Below the pieces are notes generated by a model. The model had not been told where the DNA came from, ran no database searches, and worked only from the letters and a program-made list of their open reading frames with translations. A stretch of DNA of 64,000 bases, taken from assembly GCF_018446385.1 (NCBI RefSeq), contig NC_055986.1, forward strand, positions 75,043,659 through 75,107,658, read 5' to 3'. The DNA comes from Zingiber officinale (lineage: Eukaryota; Streptophyta; Magnoliopsida; Zingiberales; Zingiberaceae). Of this stretch, positions 11,018 to 21,134 are shown in pieces. How positions within the stretch are numbered: position 1 is the stretch's first letter; every line of letters starts with the position of its first letter. Position numbers and translations under genes: made by a program.

Positions 11018-11194
11018 ATGATAAAAAAAAAGAACTTTGAAAATAGCAATACTAAAGTGGATATACCTTCGTGGGAATTTACCCTGTTAGTTTTGTATTT
11101 CTTGGTTTGTATTGGTAGTTTTTCCATTTACGCATTGAGGCCAAACTTATACCGCTACAAGGAAATAGAAAGATTCATGTCTGATCTCACCTAA
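11018..11194 (+). CDS. Small ORF with one membrane segment, hypothetical
   Basis: A 58-codon ORF starts at the ATG of 11018-11020 and ends in TAA at 11192-11194. The start is MIKKKNFENSNTK. Residues ~21-40 (FTLLVLYFLVCIGSFSIYAL) form a good single transmembrane helix, followed by a basic-aromatic stretch RPNLYRYKEIERFMSDLT. Lysines before and arginine, tyrosine and lysine after the helix look like a genuine membrane anchor. I recognise no family. It could be a short tail-anchored or single-pass protein, one exon of a decayed gene, or chance. Confidence 0.28.
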   Translation: MIKKKNFENSNTKVDIPSWEFTLLVLYFLVCIGSFSIYALRPNLYRYKEIERFMSDLT

Positions 11195-11595
11195 ATCACC
11201 TCATTTATCCCTAGAAGAAGAACGATATGTCAGTTGGATAGCACTCGGTATTTGATGATCTAAATGCCAAACAACTATTAATATGCTTTATCATAGGGCC
11301 CAATGACTGTTGCCAAATCTTTTTCACGTACTGTGAAATAGCCTATTGACCAAGTGGTGAGTGAATTTGCTCAAGTTAGAATGGTTCATGCATCTTCATT
11401 GCTGATTTTACAGATTTGGCGTCCATCAGCCACCGTTTTATAGTGTCGACCATCTCCATCTTCACTGTCTAGCACTCCCATTTATACCGAGGTATAGTTG
11501 AGCAATATATTCCTTGCTTTCTTCAGTCTTCCTTTAATGCTTGTCAGGTTCTGTGCACTATAACTTATACCTTCGAGTTATCTTTTAACAGCTGG

Positions 11596-11866
11596 AAACG
11601 TCTGAAATATTCTTCGGCTGGTCCTTTTGGCTTTATCGAGGTTGATAAATTGTTGGCCAAGCTCAGGCCAGTATCAGAATCGTCCTCACAGGTGTGACAT
11701 CAAACGCACATCAGAGGATATTTGTTTCATAGTAAACAAGGGAGAGGAGGTTGTCACCTATTCACTGATACGCTTTGCTGTTGGGATATGGTATTATACT
11801 TCTGGTGAGCAGTTCTCTCAAATTTGTACAACACAACCAAAAATACAATTCAATCAGGTTTCATGA
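11596..11866 (+). pseudogene. Exon-like remnant, unidentified
   Basis: 11596-11691 reads with codon-like character (RLKYSSAGPFGFIEVDKLLA and on to a CACAG|GTGTGA boundary). 11693-11790 in another frame reads CDIKRTSEDICFIVNKGEEV and continues to an aromatic segment. The two frames could be joined by splicing or a frameshift. No domain was recognised, and there is no clear start or end. Confidence 0.22.
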
Positions 11867-12250
11867 TCAATTGATTTTTTTTTTTCACATGTTTTTCTTG
11901 TTGCTTTTCCACAGGGCATCCTTTTCCCTCATTCATCTATTCAACTAAACGAGCTAGTTATCACTGAAAGAAGGGAGCTCCTTGTGTTTTTCATTAGTTC
12001 CTTCTCCTTGTGTTTAAATGATCTCTTGGAACTGAAATTACAATATCAGAGGGCAAGTACTAACAACTGTAATATGAATTAATTTGTATCGAAAGAACAA
12101 GTTGGTTGCAGAGGATTGTAGACTTGAGATGTGATATATAAGATTATATGATTGTATAACAACTGGTACAAGCAAGCAAGCTTTGCCTTTACCCAAATGG
12201 CAGATATTGTTTTGTTATCTGTATTATCAGTATGCGAGCGATCTTGAAAT
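11867..12250. other. PEX11 3' flank
   Basis: Non-coding DNA between the exon-like remnant and PEX11. It probably includes the PEX11 3' untranslated region and terminator. No clear polyadenylation signal could be fixed. Confidence 0.35.
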
Positions 12251-12273
12251 CTCCTCCTCCTCCTCCTCCTCCC
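12251..12273 (+). repeat. (CTC)n microsatellite in the PEX11 3' region
   Basis: Seven CTC triplets (GAG on the PEX11 strand), starting 12 bases past the stop codon. Likely inside the 3' UTR and probably polymorphic in length. Confidence 0.85.
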
Positions 12274-12284
12274 TTGAATTAAAT

Positions 12285-12938
12285 TTATGAGGGCCAGTTC
12301 CTGTACCAACCAGCCCACGCTGAGACCAAGCCGCTGATACCCAACGTGACGGCATGGTTGCAGAAAGGATTAGGCTCGATGTCTGCCACCGCAATAACAA
12401 AATCCGCCAGGTTGGCCGCTACCGCCATCAATCTCATCATCCTATCACCTCTGATCCGCCTCACCTCCTCCTCCTTGGCCGCCGTCGCCTCCTCCGCCAA
12501 CCCCTTCTTTATCATAATGGCGTCCATGGCCACGAAGAAGACGTATCCCAGCGCCTCACCGAAGGCCGAGACGTAGCTCATTCGCCGCGCCAGGCCGGCG
12601 TCAAGCACCCCGACACGCGAGAGCCAGAGGAAGTGATCGAAGAAGAAGTAGACCATCTCGCCGGCGTTGGCAAAGACAGCGAGGAAGCGGAACAGCGGGG
12701 TGCTCCCCGGGCTGCGCCGGAGGGCGTTGAAACCTGTGAGGAAGCGGCCGGAGCGGAAGGCCTTGCGGCTGAGGCCGGAGGCGACCTCCCAGCTCTTGGC
12801 GCGGCGGGCGAGGTCCGGCCGGGAGGCCTCCGCCTGCCAATGCACGAGCTTGGAGACGTACTGGAAGGTCTTGACTAGCTTGTCGATGCCGTCGCGCTTC
12901 GCGAGGAAGACGACGAGCTTGTCGACGGTGTCGTTCAT
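12285..12938 (-). CDS. PEX11: Peroxisomal membrane protein 11 (PEX11 family, plant PEX11A/B type)
   Basis: PEX11 proteins elongate and tubulate the peroxisomal membrane and start peroxisome division, before the DRP3/FIS1 fission machinery acts. The 217-residue single-exon ORF is complete from MNDTVDKLVVFLAKRDGIDK to WAGWYRNWPS, both strongly conserved family termini. An N-terminal amphipathic region (~1-60, with KSWEVASGLSRKAFRSGR at ~48-65) is the part that bends membranes. Hydrophobic segments lie near 81-105 (ending FFFDHFLWL), 122-143, 168-187 and 197-213. The variable loop at ~144-162 (KKGLAEEATAAKEEEVRRIR) is the usual divergent spot. Length is close to the family norm of ~220-240. No C-terminal dilysine motif is seen, which fits the A/B type rather than the C-E type. 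The CDS is much more GC-rich than its flanks, common in monocot genes. Assignment to PEX11 is firm; the paralogue is inferred. Confidence 0.96.
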   Translation of the reverse strand: MNDTVDKLVVFLAKRDGIDKLVKTFQYVSKLVHWQAEASRPDLARRAKSWEVASGLSRKAFRSGRFLTGFNALRRSPGSTPLFRFLAVFANAGEMVYFFFDHFLWLSRVGVLDAGLARRMSYVSAFGEALGYVFFVAMDAIMIKKGLAEEATAAKEEEVRRIRGDRMMRLMAVAANLADFVIAVADIEPNPFCNHAVTLGISGLVSAWAGWYRNWPS

Positions 12939-13526
12939 GTTGAAGTGAGGAAGAAGGGGGAGAAGAGGTGGTGTTGTTTGCAGCAGTGGTGGAGGACGTT
13001 GCTGTGTCTTTGGATAACGGGTTTTGAGTTCCTGGCGAGAAGCGAGGTCAGTGGGGGATAGAATTGTTTTGTCTTTCTCTGCCTCTCCCTGGTGGCTACC
13101 ATCACTTGTTGATCAAATACGCTATTAGCCGGTCCAGAAATGGATAATGCACCGCAAGAGTTTTTTTTTAAAAATCCTTTAGGAATCTATCTTGACACTT
13201 TACCGTTGCATTGCACCGTGTCTGTGGGGTGAGATTCATCTTATTCAACATTACATTGTCATTTAATAAGCTACATAGTTGCAGTATTGCGGATTGATAA
13301 CATTCGGCGAGGTTTACCGCCTGTGATTGAAGGTCATTCTAACACAATAATTTCTCATCTCAAATGCTACACTTATAGACCTAGATCGGGTACTTCAACA
13401 ATATAGAAAACTTCTACTATAATTTCACAATTGGACGCTGTAGAATTGTAGAATCTTCATCTCTCTTATTAAAACAACACGGATATATAACAAAAAGATA
13501 AATAAAATAACATAAAATAATGGATT
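12939..13526 (-). promoter_or_regulatory. PEX11 5' flank and presumed promoter
   Basis: Purine-rich leader (GAAGTGAGGAAGAAGGGGGA on plus, pyrimidine-rich on the coding strand) directly upstream of the ATG, typical of plant 5' UTRs. No convincing TATA box was found. The promoter is limited to at most ~590 bp, because a decayed retroelement LTR begins at about 13527. Confidence 0.4.
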
Positions 13527-13896
13527 ATATATTGGTATAGAAAACATCAGACGATCGAACTTAAATTTTGAATATGACAAAAAGTTTAAAGTTAATATTT
13601 CTTATTGTTTAACAAGGTTGACTGAGTTTACAGGAAAATCCTAATTGATACTAGGCATGAAAGTCCTAGCTGCGGTTAGATAAGTAGAAAGTCCTACCTG
13701 CAGTTAGACAACGAAGTCTTGTTCTAGGAGACTCGGCGAAGTCTTGGCGGGTCGAGAACATTAGGTGAAATTCTTGAGTCGAGGACTCTAGGTGAAAATC
13801 CTGGGGGTCGCAAACATTAGATGGAAGACTAGACAGGTCGTGGATCAGACGTTCAGCATGAAGTCTTGAAGTCTCAGATGCTGAGTAAAAGTCCAG
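13527..13896 (+). repeat. Fragment of a D-type (Sirevirus-like) LTR, 5' part
   Basis: Aligns with 39119-39520, sharing AGACGATCGAAC, the GAAAGTCCTA-GTTAGA mini-repeats and TTCAGCATGAAGT. It is clearly older than the 39119 copy and is cut off at ~13896 by the next element. Confidence 0.8.
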
Positions 13897-13897
13897 A

Positions 13898-15620
13898 CTG
13901 TCACACCATAAGTAGTCCCTGCCAGAAGAAATTTCGGCAGTATCTCCCCTGTACGGGTGACAATATGAAACTTGACTATATCAATTCAGATACCTTGGCC
14001 AACACAGCCGGAACATATGTATAATAACAATGAAAATAATCAAACATCTACGCAGTTTAATAGTAAAACATTAACCTAAGCAACAATAAGATAAACATTT
14101 CAAATAACCTACTCAACTACACCCATAAAGCACAAATCCGATATCTTACTCAACTACACCCATAAAACACAAATCCGATATCCTACTCAACTACACTAAA
14201 AAAACACAAATCATCAACATGCATCTAAACAAAAACCCATTGAGAATAAGAAATCGTACAAGATCCAAATGTCAAACGATATAAGTCTGAAACATAGTCT
14301 ATAACATAATAAGGAAATTGAAATGTGTGAACTCGTCGAGATGCGCAGTGGTGGGGGACTAGCGACTGAAACCTCCTGAACAGCCTCTGCCTGAAAATAG
14401 TAATAACGGGATATGAGCCCAACACTCAGCGGATACCTTGTTGACATGCTTAGTAAATAATAACCAGCAATAATAAATATGCGTACAGTCTCCTGGATAT
14501 ACACATATGAAATGAAAAGTGTCAAATTGTAAAGCAAAGGAGTATCTGTACTAACCAGAACCTGGGTCTAGGATATCAAGGCCGTCAGACCAAGAGTATC
14601 ATGAATCCTATATGCATGTCAAATATATGCATCCATCCAATATGCAGCATATAAAGTGCAGCAAACATAAGCAATAAATGCATCATGCATATGATGCCAA
14701 TGACATGTCCTGGTCACCACTGACGCCAGTCAGCCATCTCACACACGATGGTGAGACCGAGTGGGTAGGGCTATGAAACCATGCACTCTGTCGTTACTGC
14801 TCCTGATGAGTGACCGAGTGGACGGGATGTTGTCGGAGTACACCTATCCTCCTACCCCAAATCATAAGTGGGGGAGCGCAATGCTCTCATCTCCTTGAGC
14901 CAGTCCAGAGGAGGGATCCCTGCATCACACTACCCATGAGCGGACCAACGGAGCCAAACAGAGCAACCTGCTGCAACACACCCTGCCTGAATGAAAACCA
15001 CTAACTCATGAGTGGTTGTATGTGCAGATACATGTAACTGACGATGTGCTCAACAATAATAGAGTCGACTATCGCACAACATGCAATCATGCGAGATGGT
15101 ACATGACATTAAGCATAGAAATATCCTGATCCTATCTACCTCCATACAAACATGTACCATATACGTGGATCAAATAATATGATCTAGGTACACAGGTCAG
15201 GTATGGTATCTAACCAGTCTGGTATATCATAGAGCATGACATGTCACTACCTCAATAACATAAATAGTAGACAGGGCATGAACGCTAAACAAGTAACAAA
15301 CAAAACATGCTCGAAAACAAATAGTGACATGCCGATGCAGATATAAACATAATTATTACAACTTGTTAAGATCTACTAAACATATCAACAAGACATATCA
15401 AAATAGATAGGTCAAGGTACCCGCCTCCAAAGAGTGGAGATCGTATCCAAAATAGATCCCACGTTGAGACGTCGTATCGAATCAAAGTCCTGTAATATTA
15501 AACATATAATTTTAGCTAATTCTAAATGTAACTAGCTAAACTAAATAAATCAGATCTAACCCGAAGCTCAGATTAGATCCAATATTTTAACCTAAATTAA
15601 TTATAACTCCACGTTCAACT
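13898..15620 (+). mobile_element. LTR-like element L fragment, probably Ty3 type
   Basis: Begins TGTCACACC directly after the D-type fragment, with a GTACGGGTGACAATATGAA module characteristic of some plant Ty3 LTRs. Non-coding with stops in every frame. The right end cannot be fixed; 15620 is the point where a different repeat begins. Confidence 0.45.
14110..14218 (+). repeat. 37-bp tandem repeat, three copies
   Basis: Units start at TACTCAACTACAC at 14110, 14147 and 14184, continuing CCATAAA(G/A)CACAAATCC. The third is shortened. Confidence 0.85.
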
Positions 15621-16085
15621 TGTTGGTTAGTCCTAGGAAAACGTACCGGTTCCACTGTACAAAATTTTTTTTGTACAAATGTCGAACCTTTCCTTAAATA
15701 ACCTATTGTGTTCTTTAGAAGTTAAATTAGGATTCGCAGACGGAACTTAACATCATTGATTCCAAATTTAACTTATCTGTTCTTAATGGTTTAGATTTGA
15801 ATCGCAAGTGGAACTTAATACTATTGATTCAAATCCACCTATGTTATTAATTTCATTAAATATTAATTTCCAAAATTAACTTCCAGGACTGCATGGCGAG
15901 GTACATGACCTTCTTGGATATGAGAACAACCACCACCGCCTAGACAAAGCCTTTTAAGGAAAGCTAATATTTAATTTCCTTAAATAACTCTAGGTTTAAC
16001 CAAAAAGAACAATCGAATCACAAATTCAAAAAATAAAAGAAAAGAAACACAACTTCGAAACAAATCCGAAAACTCTAGAATCATA
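15621..16085. mobile_element. Copia-like LTR fragment M
   Basis: TGTTGGTTAGTCCTAGG and the inverted pair TGTACAAAA...TTTTGTACA near 15656-15679 resemble a module also seen at 37430-37480. Two imperfect copies of GGAACTTAA-AT-ATTGATTC follow. Copia I starts immediately after it at 16086. Confidence 0.35.
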
Positions 16086-17916
16086 TGTTGGGTTTTTCGG
16101 GCCGCAAAAACCGCTTTTTGCGTTGCGGAAACCCTGAAACCCCCATGCCACCGGATCCGTGCGAAGAATAAAATTTCGTAAAAACTTCGACTATGAATTT
16201 TCTAACCTAGATCTACACTAGATCTACAAGAAAGAAAGGTTACCCTTGATGCGAAGCCCTTCGCGTATCCCGCTTGTCCAAGTGATGCCGGATCTCGAGG
16301 TTGTCAAGTGTACAACCCTCTATGTGTATCCACACGAACAAGTCGATGGAGAGAACCTCTAAGGATGTGCTAGCAACCTTAGAAGATCAGTAACCATGGA
16401 GGAGAGGGAGAGAAGAGAAGAGCTTGAGGAAGAAGATGGGAGTTTCAACACAAAATGAAACTTACCCCTTGAATGAAAGTGGCCGGCCACTTTTGAGTGG
16501 TTTGTAACCTCCATGGGATGCCAAGAGTCACAACTCTTGGTAACTCCCATGAGGTGGCATCCCACTTAAGCAACCATGATGATGTGGAGTATCATCATTG
16601 GCCCACTTAATGCCAACTCACCAATAAGGTGGCAAATGGTCAAGTCAAACTTGACCCTTCATCTTCCTCTCAAGTCAAGTCAAACTTGACCACTTCTCTT
16701 CCATGGTTGATCAAATCTAACCATTGGTTCAAGTCAATTTTAATTTAATGAATCTCTATTCATTGAATTAAATTAATTAAATGAGTCTAAGTCCAAATTA
16801 GACTCACTTAACACATGAACCAAATTGAGTCCAACTCAATTAGCCTAATTTGGATTACTCTTAATCCAATTTGGTTCATCACATGAACCTAATCCTTTAG
16901 GTTCATCAAATGAACCTAATCTCCATCTAATTGTCCTTTGTGTGTGACCCTATAGGTTCTTGTAACGTTGACAATGCTCCTAAACCCATTTAGAAGCATA
17001 AGTAATGAGCGGTATCTAGCAACACATCATTACTACCCAAGTTACAAGAATGTTGAGATCCAACATCACCTTGTGACTACTAATTGTGACTCCTCACAAT
17101 ATATGACAAGTGTCCTTCTATCCTTGATATCTAGATTGATCAATGTGATGCATAGACCGTGTCATCCTCTAATCAATCTAAATCTTGAACTCCAAGTAGA
17201 CTCACTCAATCAAATGAGCTCAATATCTCATATTGACTCATTTGGGCATGACCATGCACTTCGTGGTCTCACTCTATCAAGAATATCGATGTCACTCCCG
17301 TCATATAGGAGGGATAGATCCCATCTACATCACTCACATCCCTCTGTAAAATTTGTTACATACCTAGTAATCGCCTTTATAGTCCACCCAGTTACGGGCG
17401 ACGTTTGACGAAGTCAAAGTACGTAACTCCTTATGTAGGGAACCATGGTGACTTCAGGTCCAAGGACTAATAGTCATACTAATAGCCATATGAGAAAGTA
17501 TATGACACTCATATAATGATCCATGATACTTTCTCATGGCGGGTCATTCAGTATACATTCTCCAATCCATACCCATGTGTCAACTTGATATCTCCATATC
17601 CATGACTTGTGAGATCAAGTCATCGAGTTGACCTACATGCTAGTTTCGTCGCATTAACATTGTCCCTGAATGTTAATACTTGACTAGGAATGATTAAGAG
17701 TAGTGTTTCCTATATCATCTCACTATCGATTCAACCAATCGATTGATATAGGTAAGAACCTTCTACTCAAGGATGCTATTATACTTAGTTATTTGACACC
17801 AATACAAGTAAGTATAATAACAAAAAACAAATGCCTTTATTTATATATACAAGAATATGATACAATGAGTCCATACAACAATCATCAAATGATTGGCTCT
17901 AGGGCTCTAACTAATA
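16086..17916 (-). repeat. 3' LTR of copia I (1831 bp)
   Basis: Same family as the B and H LTRs: the left edge is TGTTGGGTTTTTCGGGCCGC and the right edge CTCTAACTAATA (B has AACA). The polypurine tract and pol follow on the minus strand, so this is the 3' LTR of a minus-strand element. Contains the palindrome GTGGCCGGCCAC at ~16481. Confidence 0.9.
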
Positions 17917-17930
17917 ATCTCCCACTAGCA

Positions 17931-18205
17931 CTAGTGCCAATCAGTGTAGGCTCTAAGGCCTAATGACCTAGTGTGACCATCATGCTTTCTCTGTGCCAAA
18001 GCCTTGGTCAAGGGATCTGCGATGTTAGCCTCTGTGGGTACTCCGCAAATCTTCACATCTCCTCTCTCGATAATCTCTCGAATGAGATGGAAGCGCCGTA
18101 GTATGTGTTTGGTCCGCTGGTGTGAGCGAGGTTCCTTAGCCTGTTCTATTGCTCCATTGTTGTCACAATAGAGCTCTATGGGGTCAACAATGCTAGGAAC
18201 CACCC
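17931..18205 (-). pseudogene. Copia I RNase H, C-terminal fragment
   Basis: RNase H removes the RNA template during reverse transcription. The fragment covers the last ~90 residues (IELYCDNNGAIEQAKEPRSH through SLGLRAYTDWH) to the natural stop. It is cut at 18205, where element T begins. It is about 98% identical by eye to 27159-27428, the same segment of piece J on the other side of T, and further from B. Confidence 0.85.
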
Positions 18206-19917
18206 TGATAACCATGATTTTACTGCATTATTTTGATTCATATATGCATGATTTGATGTTGATTTCATAGGTTAAAATCATGGTTACATCACATTTTGTG
18301 CATAGTCTGTATTTTTGGACTTAATTACAAATTATATTATTTTTTGGTGTTATTTGATGCTAATATTTGATTCTTATTTTGTAGGCATCAAAGGATCTTG
18401 GATTTGGATCTATTTGGACCGAAATTGGGCTCGAATCGGAGTTCAAACGAGAAGATCAAGCTTTGAAGCATTTTGGGCCGTTTATCAAGAATAGGAGAGA
18501 TCTGAACCATACGTTGAAGATCTGACCGATCCAACTTAATGGGGAGCAGATCTGAGCCATTGATGAAGATCCAAAAGTTTTGATCCAGATCTGAGTTCAT
18601 CTAGCCATTGATCTAGCCCGAATTAATCTGGGCCATTCAATGAAGACTGGGCTGATCTGGGCCATCCAGTGATGATCTGATCGATCCGACCCATAGGAGG
18701 GTAGATCCAGACCCTAGATCAACATCAGTACCTTCAGATCAGATTTTGGATGACTTTTTACCGTTGATTTAGCCCGGAATCATCTCAACCATCCATTCCA
18801 GATCCAGATCTGATTTAAAAAAGAAGCTACAGTGCTACAGTGCCTTCGTCGATCCTCCATAGCGCAGCTTCATCCCGATGCGCGTCTTCTCCCGGATTTC
18901 GGCCTCTTTCTCTTCTCCAATCAATTTCCCGAGCTTCAATCTCGGTGGAGAACTTCTCGGCGGTGTCATCCCGATCATCTGGAGCCATCGGAGAGTGTTC
19001 TCTCCGGCGGAAATCTGCTCACGGCGACTTCTCTGTTTTCTCCAGATTTGGAGGTGGTCTTCCAAATCTGTGTTCCGATTCCCATCAGTGACGCTTGGAG
19101 GTGGTCCGCCGGCGTTACTGAGCTTCATCCGATGCCCATCCGCAGTCCGCAACATCATCCCAGATCCAGAGAACCAGATTTGTAGATTTCCAGCAATTTC
19201 GGCTATTCTTGGGGTTCCGGGTTGTTCTAGCTCGTCGGGGGTGGTCCGTCGGCGTTCTTGAGCATTACTTGAACTGATACGCCACTGAGATGCTCCACTG
19301 AGGTCCAAAGTTGGGTGGTCTCGACTTTGGCACTCTTGTGTGACGGCAAGAGTGTGAAGCTTGTATAGATTGGTTGAAAGATTGGATCGGTTAGGGTTTA
19401 TTTCGTTTTGTTAGTGTTTTTACAGCTTAGACAGATTTCTTTTAATGTTTGTTACGTTTTAGCAAGTAATCTAGCATTTCATTTCATAGTTGAAGCTTAA
19501 TTTGTGTTTATTTGATGTTTGGTTAATTGTTTAGTGTTTGAGTTTTAAGTTAGGGTTTACATTTTGCTTTAGATCAGATTTAATTTGATATTTTCTATTT
19601 CAATCTTAGTTTAAGTGTGTGTTAATAATTTAATCACAACGTAGAGTGACAATGCGTTTGGGTTTTATTATTGGCACACAAGTAGATTTCATTTATGAAT
19701 TAGAGTAATCTCTTTATTTGTTGTGCTTAAACTCCCCCATTTACATATTAAAACCCCAAAAATAGGAATAAAAGACAATCCTAGATTACATCCTACCGTT
19801 TGTTCCTCGAGAGATCGATCCTGGGCTCGTTACTACAACATTATTGTGAAATTAAGGGGTTCAGTGGAAATATTAATTGTTAATTTGATTTACGAGTGTG
19901 ATAGACATTGTATATCA
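18206..19917 (+). repeat. 5' LTR of element T (1712 bp)
   Basis: Bounded by the short inverted termini TGATA...TATCA and followed five bases later by the primer site. The region 18832-19308 has open frames on both strands, but they are LTR sequence and not genes. Confidence 0.85.
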
Positions 19918-19922
19918 AATTT

Positions 19923-19940
19923 TGGCGCCGTTGCCGGGGA
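19923..19940 (+). other. Primer binding site of element T
   Basis: TGGCGCCGTTGCCGGGGA is the primer site typical of Tat/Athila Ty3 elements. It assigns the lineage in the absence of pol. Confidence 0.9.
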
Positions 19941-20081
19941 CTTCGTTATATGCAGTATTTGGTAATTTTAGGATTGTTGTTTGATTGCTTTCATGATTAT
20001 AAATTCATGTGTTTGATTTTATTTGTTCCTGAGTCTTCTAATTTTATTTGCTAATTGTCAGTGTAAGAACAGGAAATTCAT

Positions 20082-21134
20082 GTGACCATAGATCCATATC
20101 ATCAGTATTTTGGAGATGGGATGGAGAATTATTTTTATCAGCCTCAGACTCAGTTCTATCAGTCCTACCTACCTATGGAGCAGCGGAATAGGTATGAGGA
20201 TGCACAAGAACAAATTGAAGAATCAATGTGGAAAGTCAATGATGTTATGCATCAAATGAGAGAACATCAAGAGCAACAATTTGCAAGAATACCGAATATT
20301 CAGAGTCAGTTAGATCAGATTGCATCAGCCATTAATCAGTTACAAGCACAGAACTCCAGTGGAGAGATGAAGAGTAGTGATTTTGTCAGGCCTGACCCTA
20401 CTCCTATTTATTCACAAGAATTTTCTAGTATTACTTGTGATGATGATGTAGTTGTTAAAATTTTTGATACTACTAATGTTGTTGCTTTAGATGATGTAAA
20501 TGATGCAGGTTTTGTTGCAGAAGATGATGTAAGTGTAGGGGAATGCTTACTGGAAGCATTACCTCAAGAATCACCAAGAATAGAAGATGATGTAAGTATA
20601 GGGACTTGTGCTATGGAGCCAAGCACCCAAGAATTACTACATGAAGATGTACATTCACCAGAACTAGAGTCTGAGCATTTACTTGAGGAAGAGGTAACCA
20701 ACACCACTCCAGGTACCTTTCAAGATGACAAGGTGAGTATTATTTGTGATTTTTCAGAAAATTTCATAGAGGTACCATTTATTGATTTTATTAGATGTGA
20801 TGCATTTCTTGATATATGTTTTACCCACACTAATATTCTCCTATTTTCTTTTAATCCCACATGTGTGTGGGAGGTGTTTTCTTTGATTGATGTTGTAGGA
20901 GAACATAAGCTTCCGGAGTGGGTGCTTAAACTGAACCGCCTTAGACCTCCAGAAAGAATTTTGAAAGGAAAAAGGATGAATAAGAAGAATTTGAGTGGAA
21001 CCATGACTACTCCACTTCCGGGGTGGATTCTTCTTCTAAACCTTCTTCAACCACCGAGAAATGAAAGGGGAGTTGGTTCTAATTTAGCTTTCTTTTGCAT
21101 TTTAATTCACGCTTTGTTAATAAATTCTTTTTGA
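20082..21134 (+). CDS. Element T ORF, acidic protein of unknown function
   Basis: A 350-codon ORF starts 142 bases after the primer site, in the place of gag. Residues 1-35 are Tyr/Gln-rich (YHQYFGDGMENYFYQPQTQF). Residues ~40-90 look like a coiled coil (EQIEESMWKVNDVMHQMREH and on to QLDQIASAINQLQ). Residues ~115-220 are very acidic, with two copies of an EDDVS(V/I)G unit about 26 residues apart. A hydrophobic-aromatic part follows, then PEWVLKLNRLRPPERILKGK (~281-300), a basic patch, and a partial echo PGWILLLNLLQPP. There is no zinc knuckle or capsid motif. It may be a diverged Gag-like packaging factor. The intact frame in an element lacking pol suggests recent activity or selection. Confidence 0.6.
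   Translation: MTIDPYHQYFGDGMENYFYQPQTQFYQSYLPMEQRNRYEDAQEQIEESMWKVNDVMHQMREHQEQQFARIPNIQSQLDQIASAINQLQAQNSSGEMKSSDFVRPDPTPIYSQEFSSITCDDDVVVKIFDTTNVVALDDVNDAGFVAEDDVSVGECLLEALPQESPRIEDDVSIGTCAMEPSTQELLHEDVHSPELESEHLLEEEVTNTTPGTFQDDKVSIICDFSENFIEVPFIDFIRCDAFLDICFTHTNILLFSFNPTCVWEVFSLIDVVGEHKLPEWVLKLNRLRPPERILKGKRMNKKNLSGTMTTPLPGWILLLNLLQPPRNERGVGSNLAFFCILIHALLINSF

Noticed and set aside
12354..12878. 174-codon open frame opposite PEX11, plus other frames on 12346-12948
   Set aside because: They lie antisense or out of frame within the conserved PEX11 CDS; high GC content keeps other frames open.
18835..19308. 157-codon minus-strand frame and three plus-strand frames
   Set aside because: All lie inside the 5' LTR of element T and recur damaged in the inverted copy near 26800-27000; not conserved as protein.
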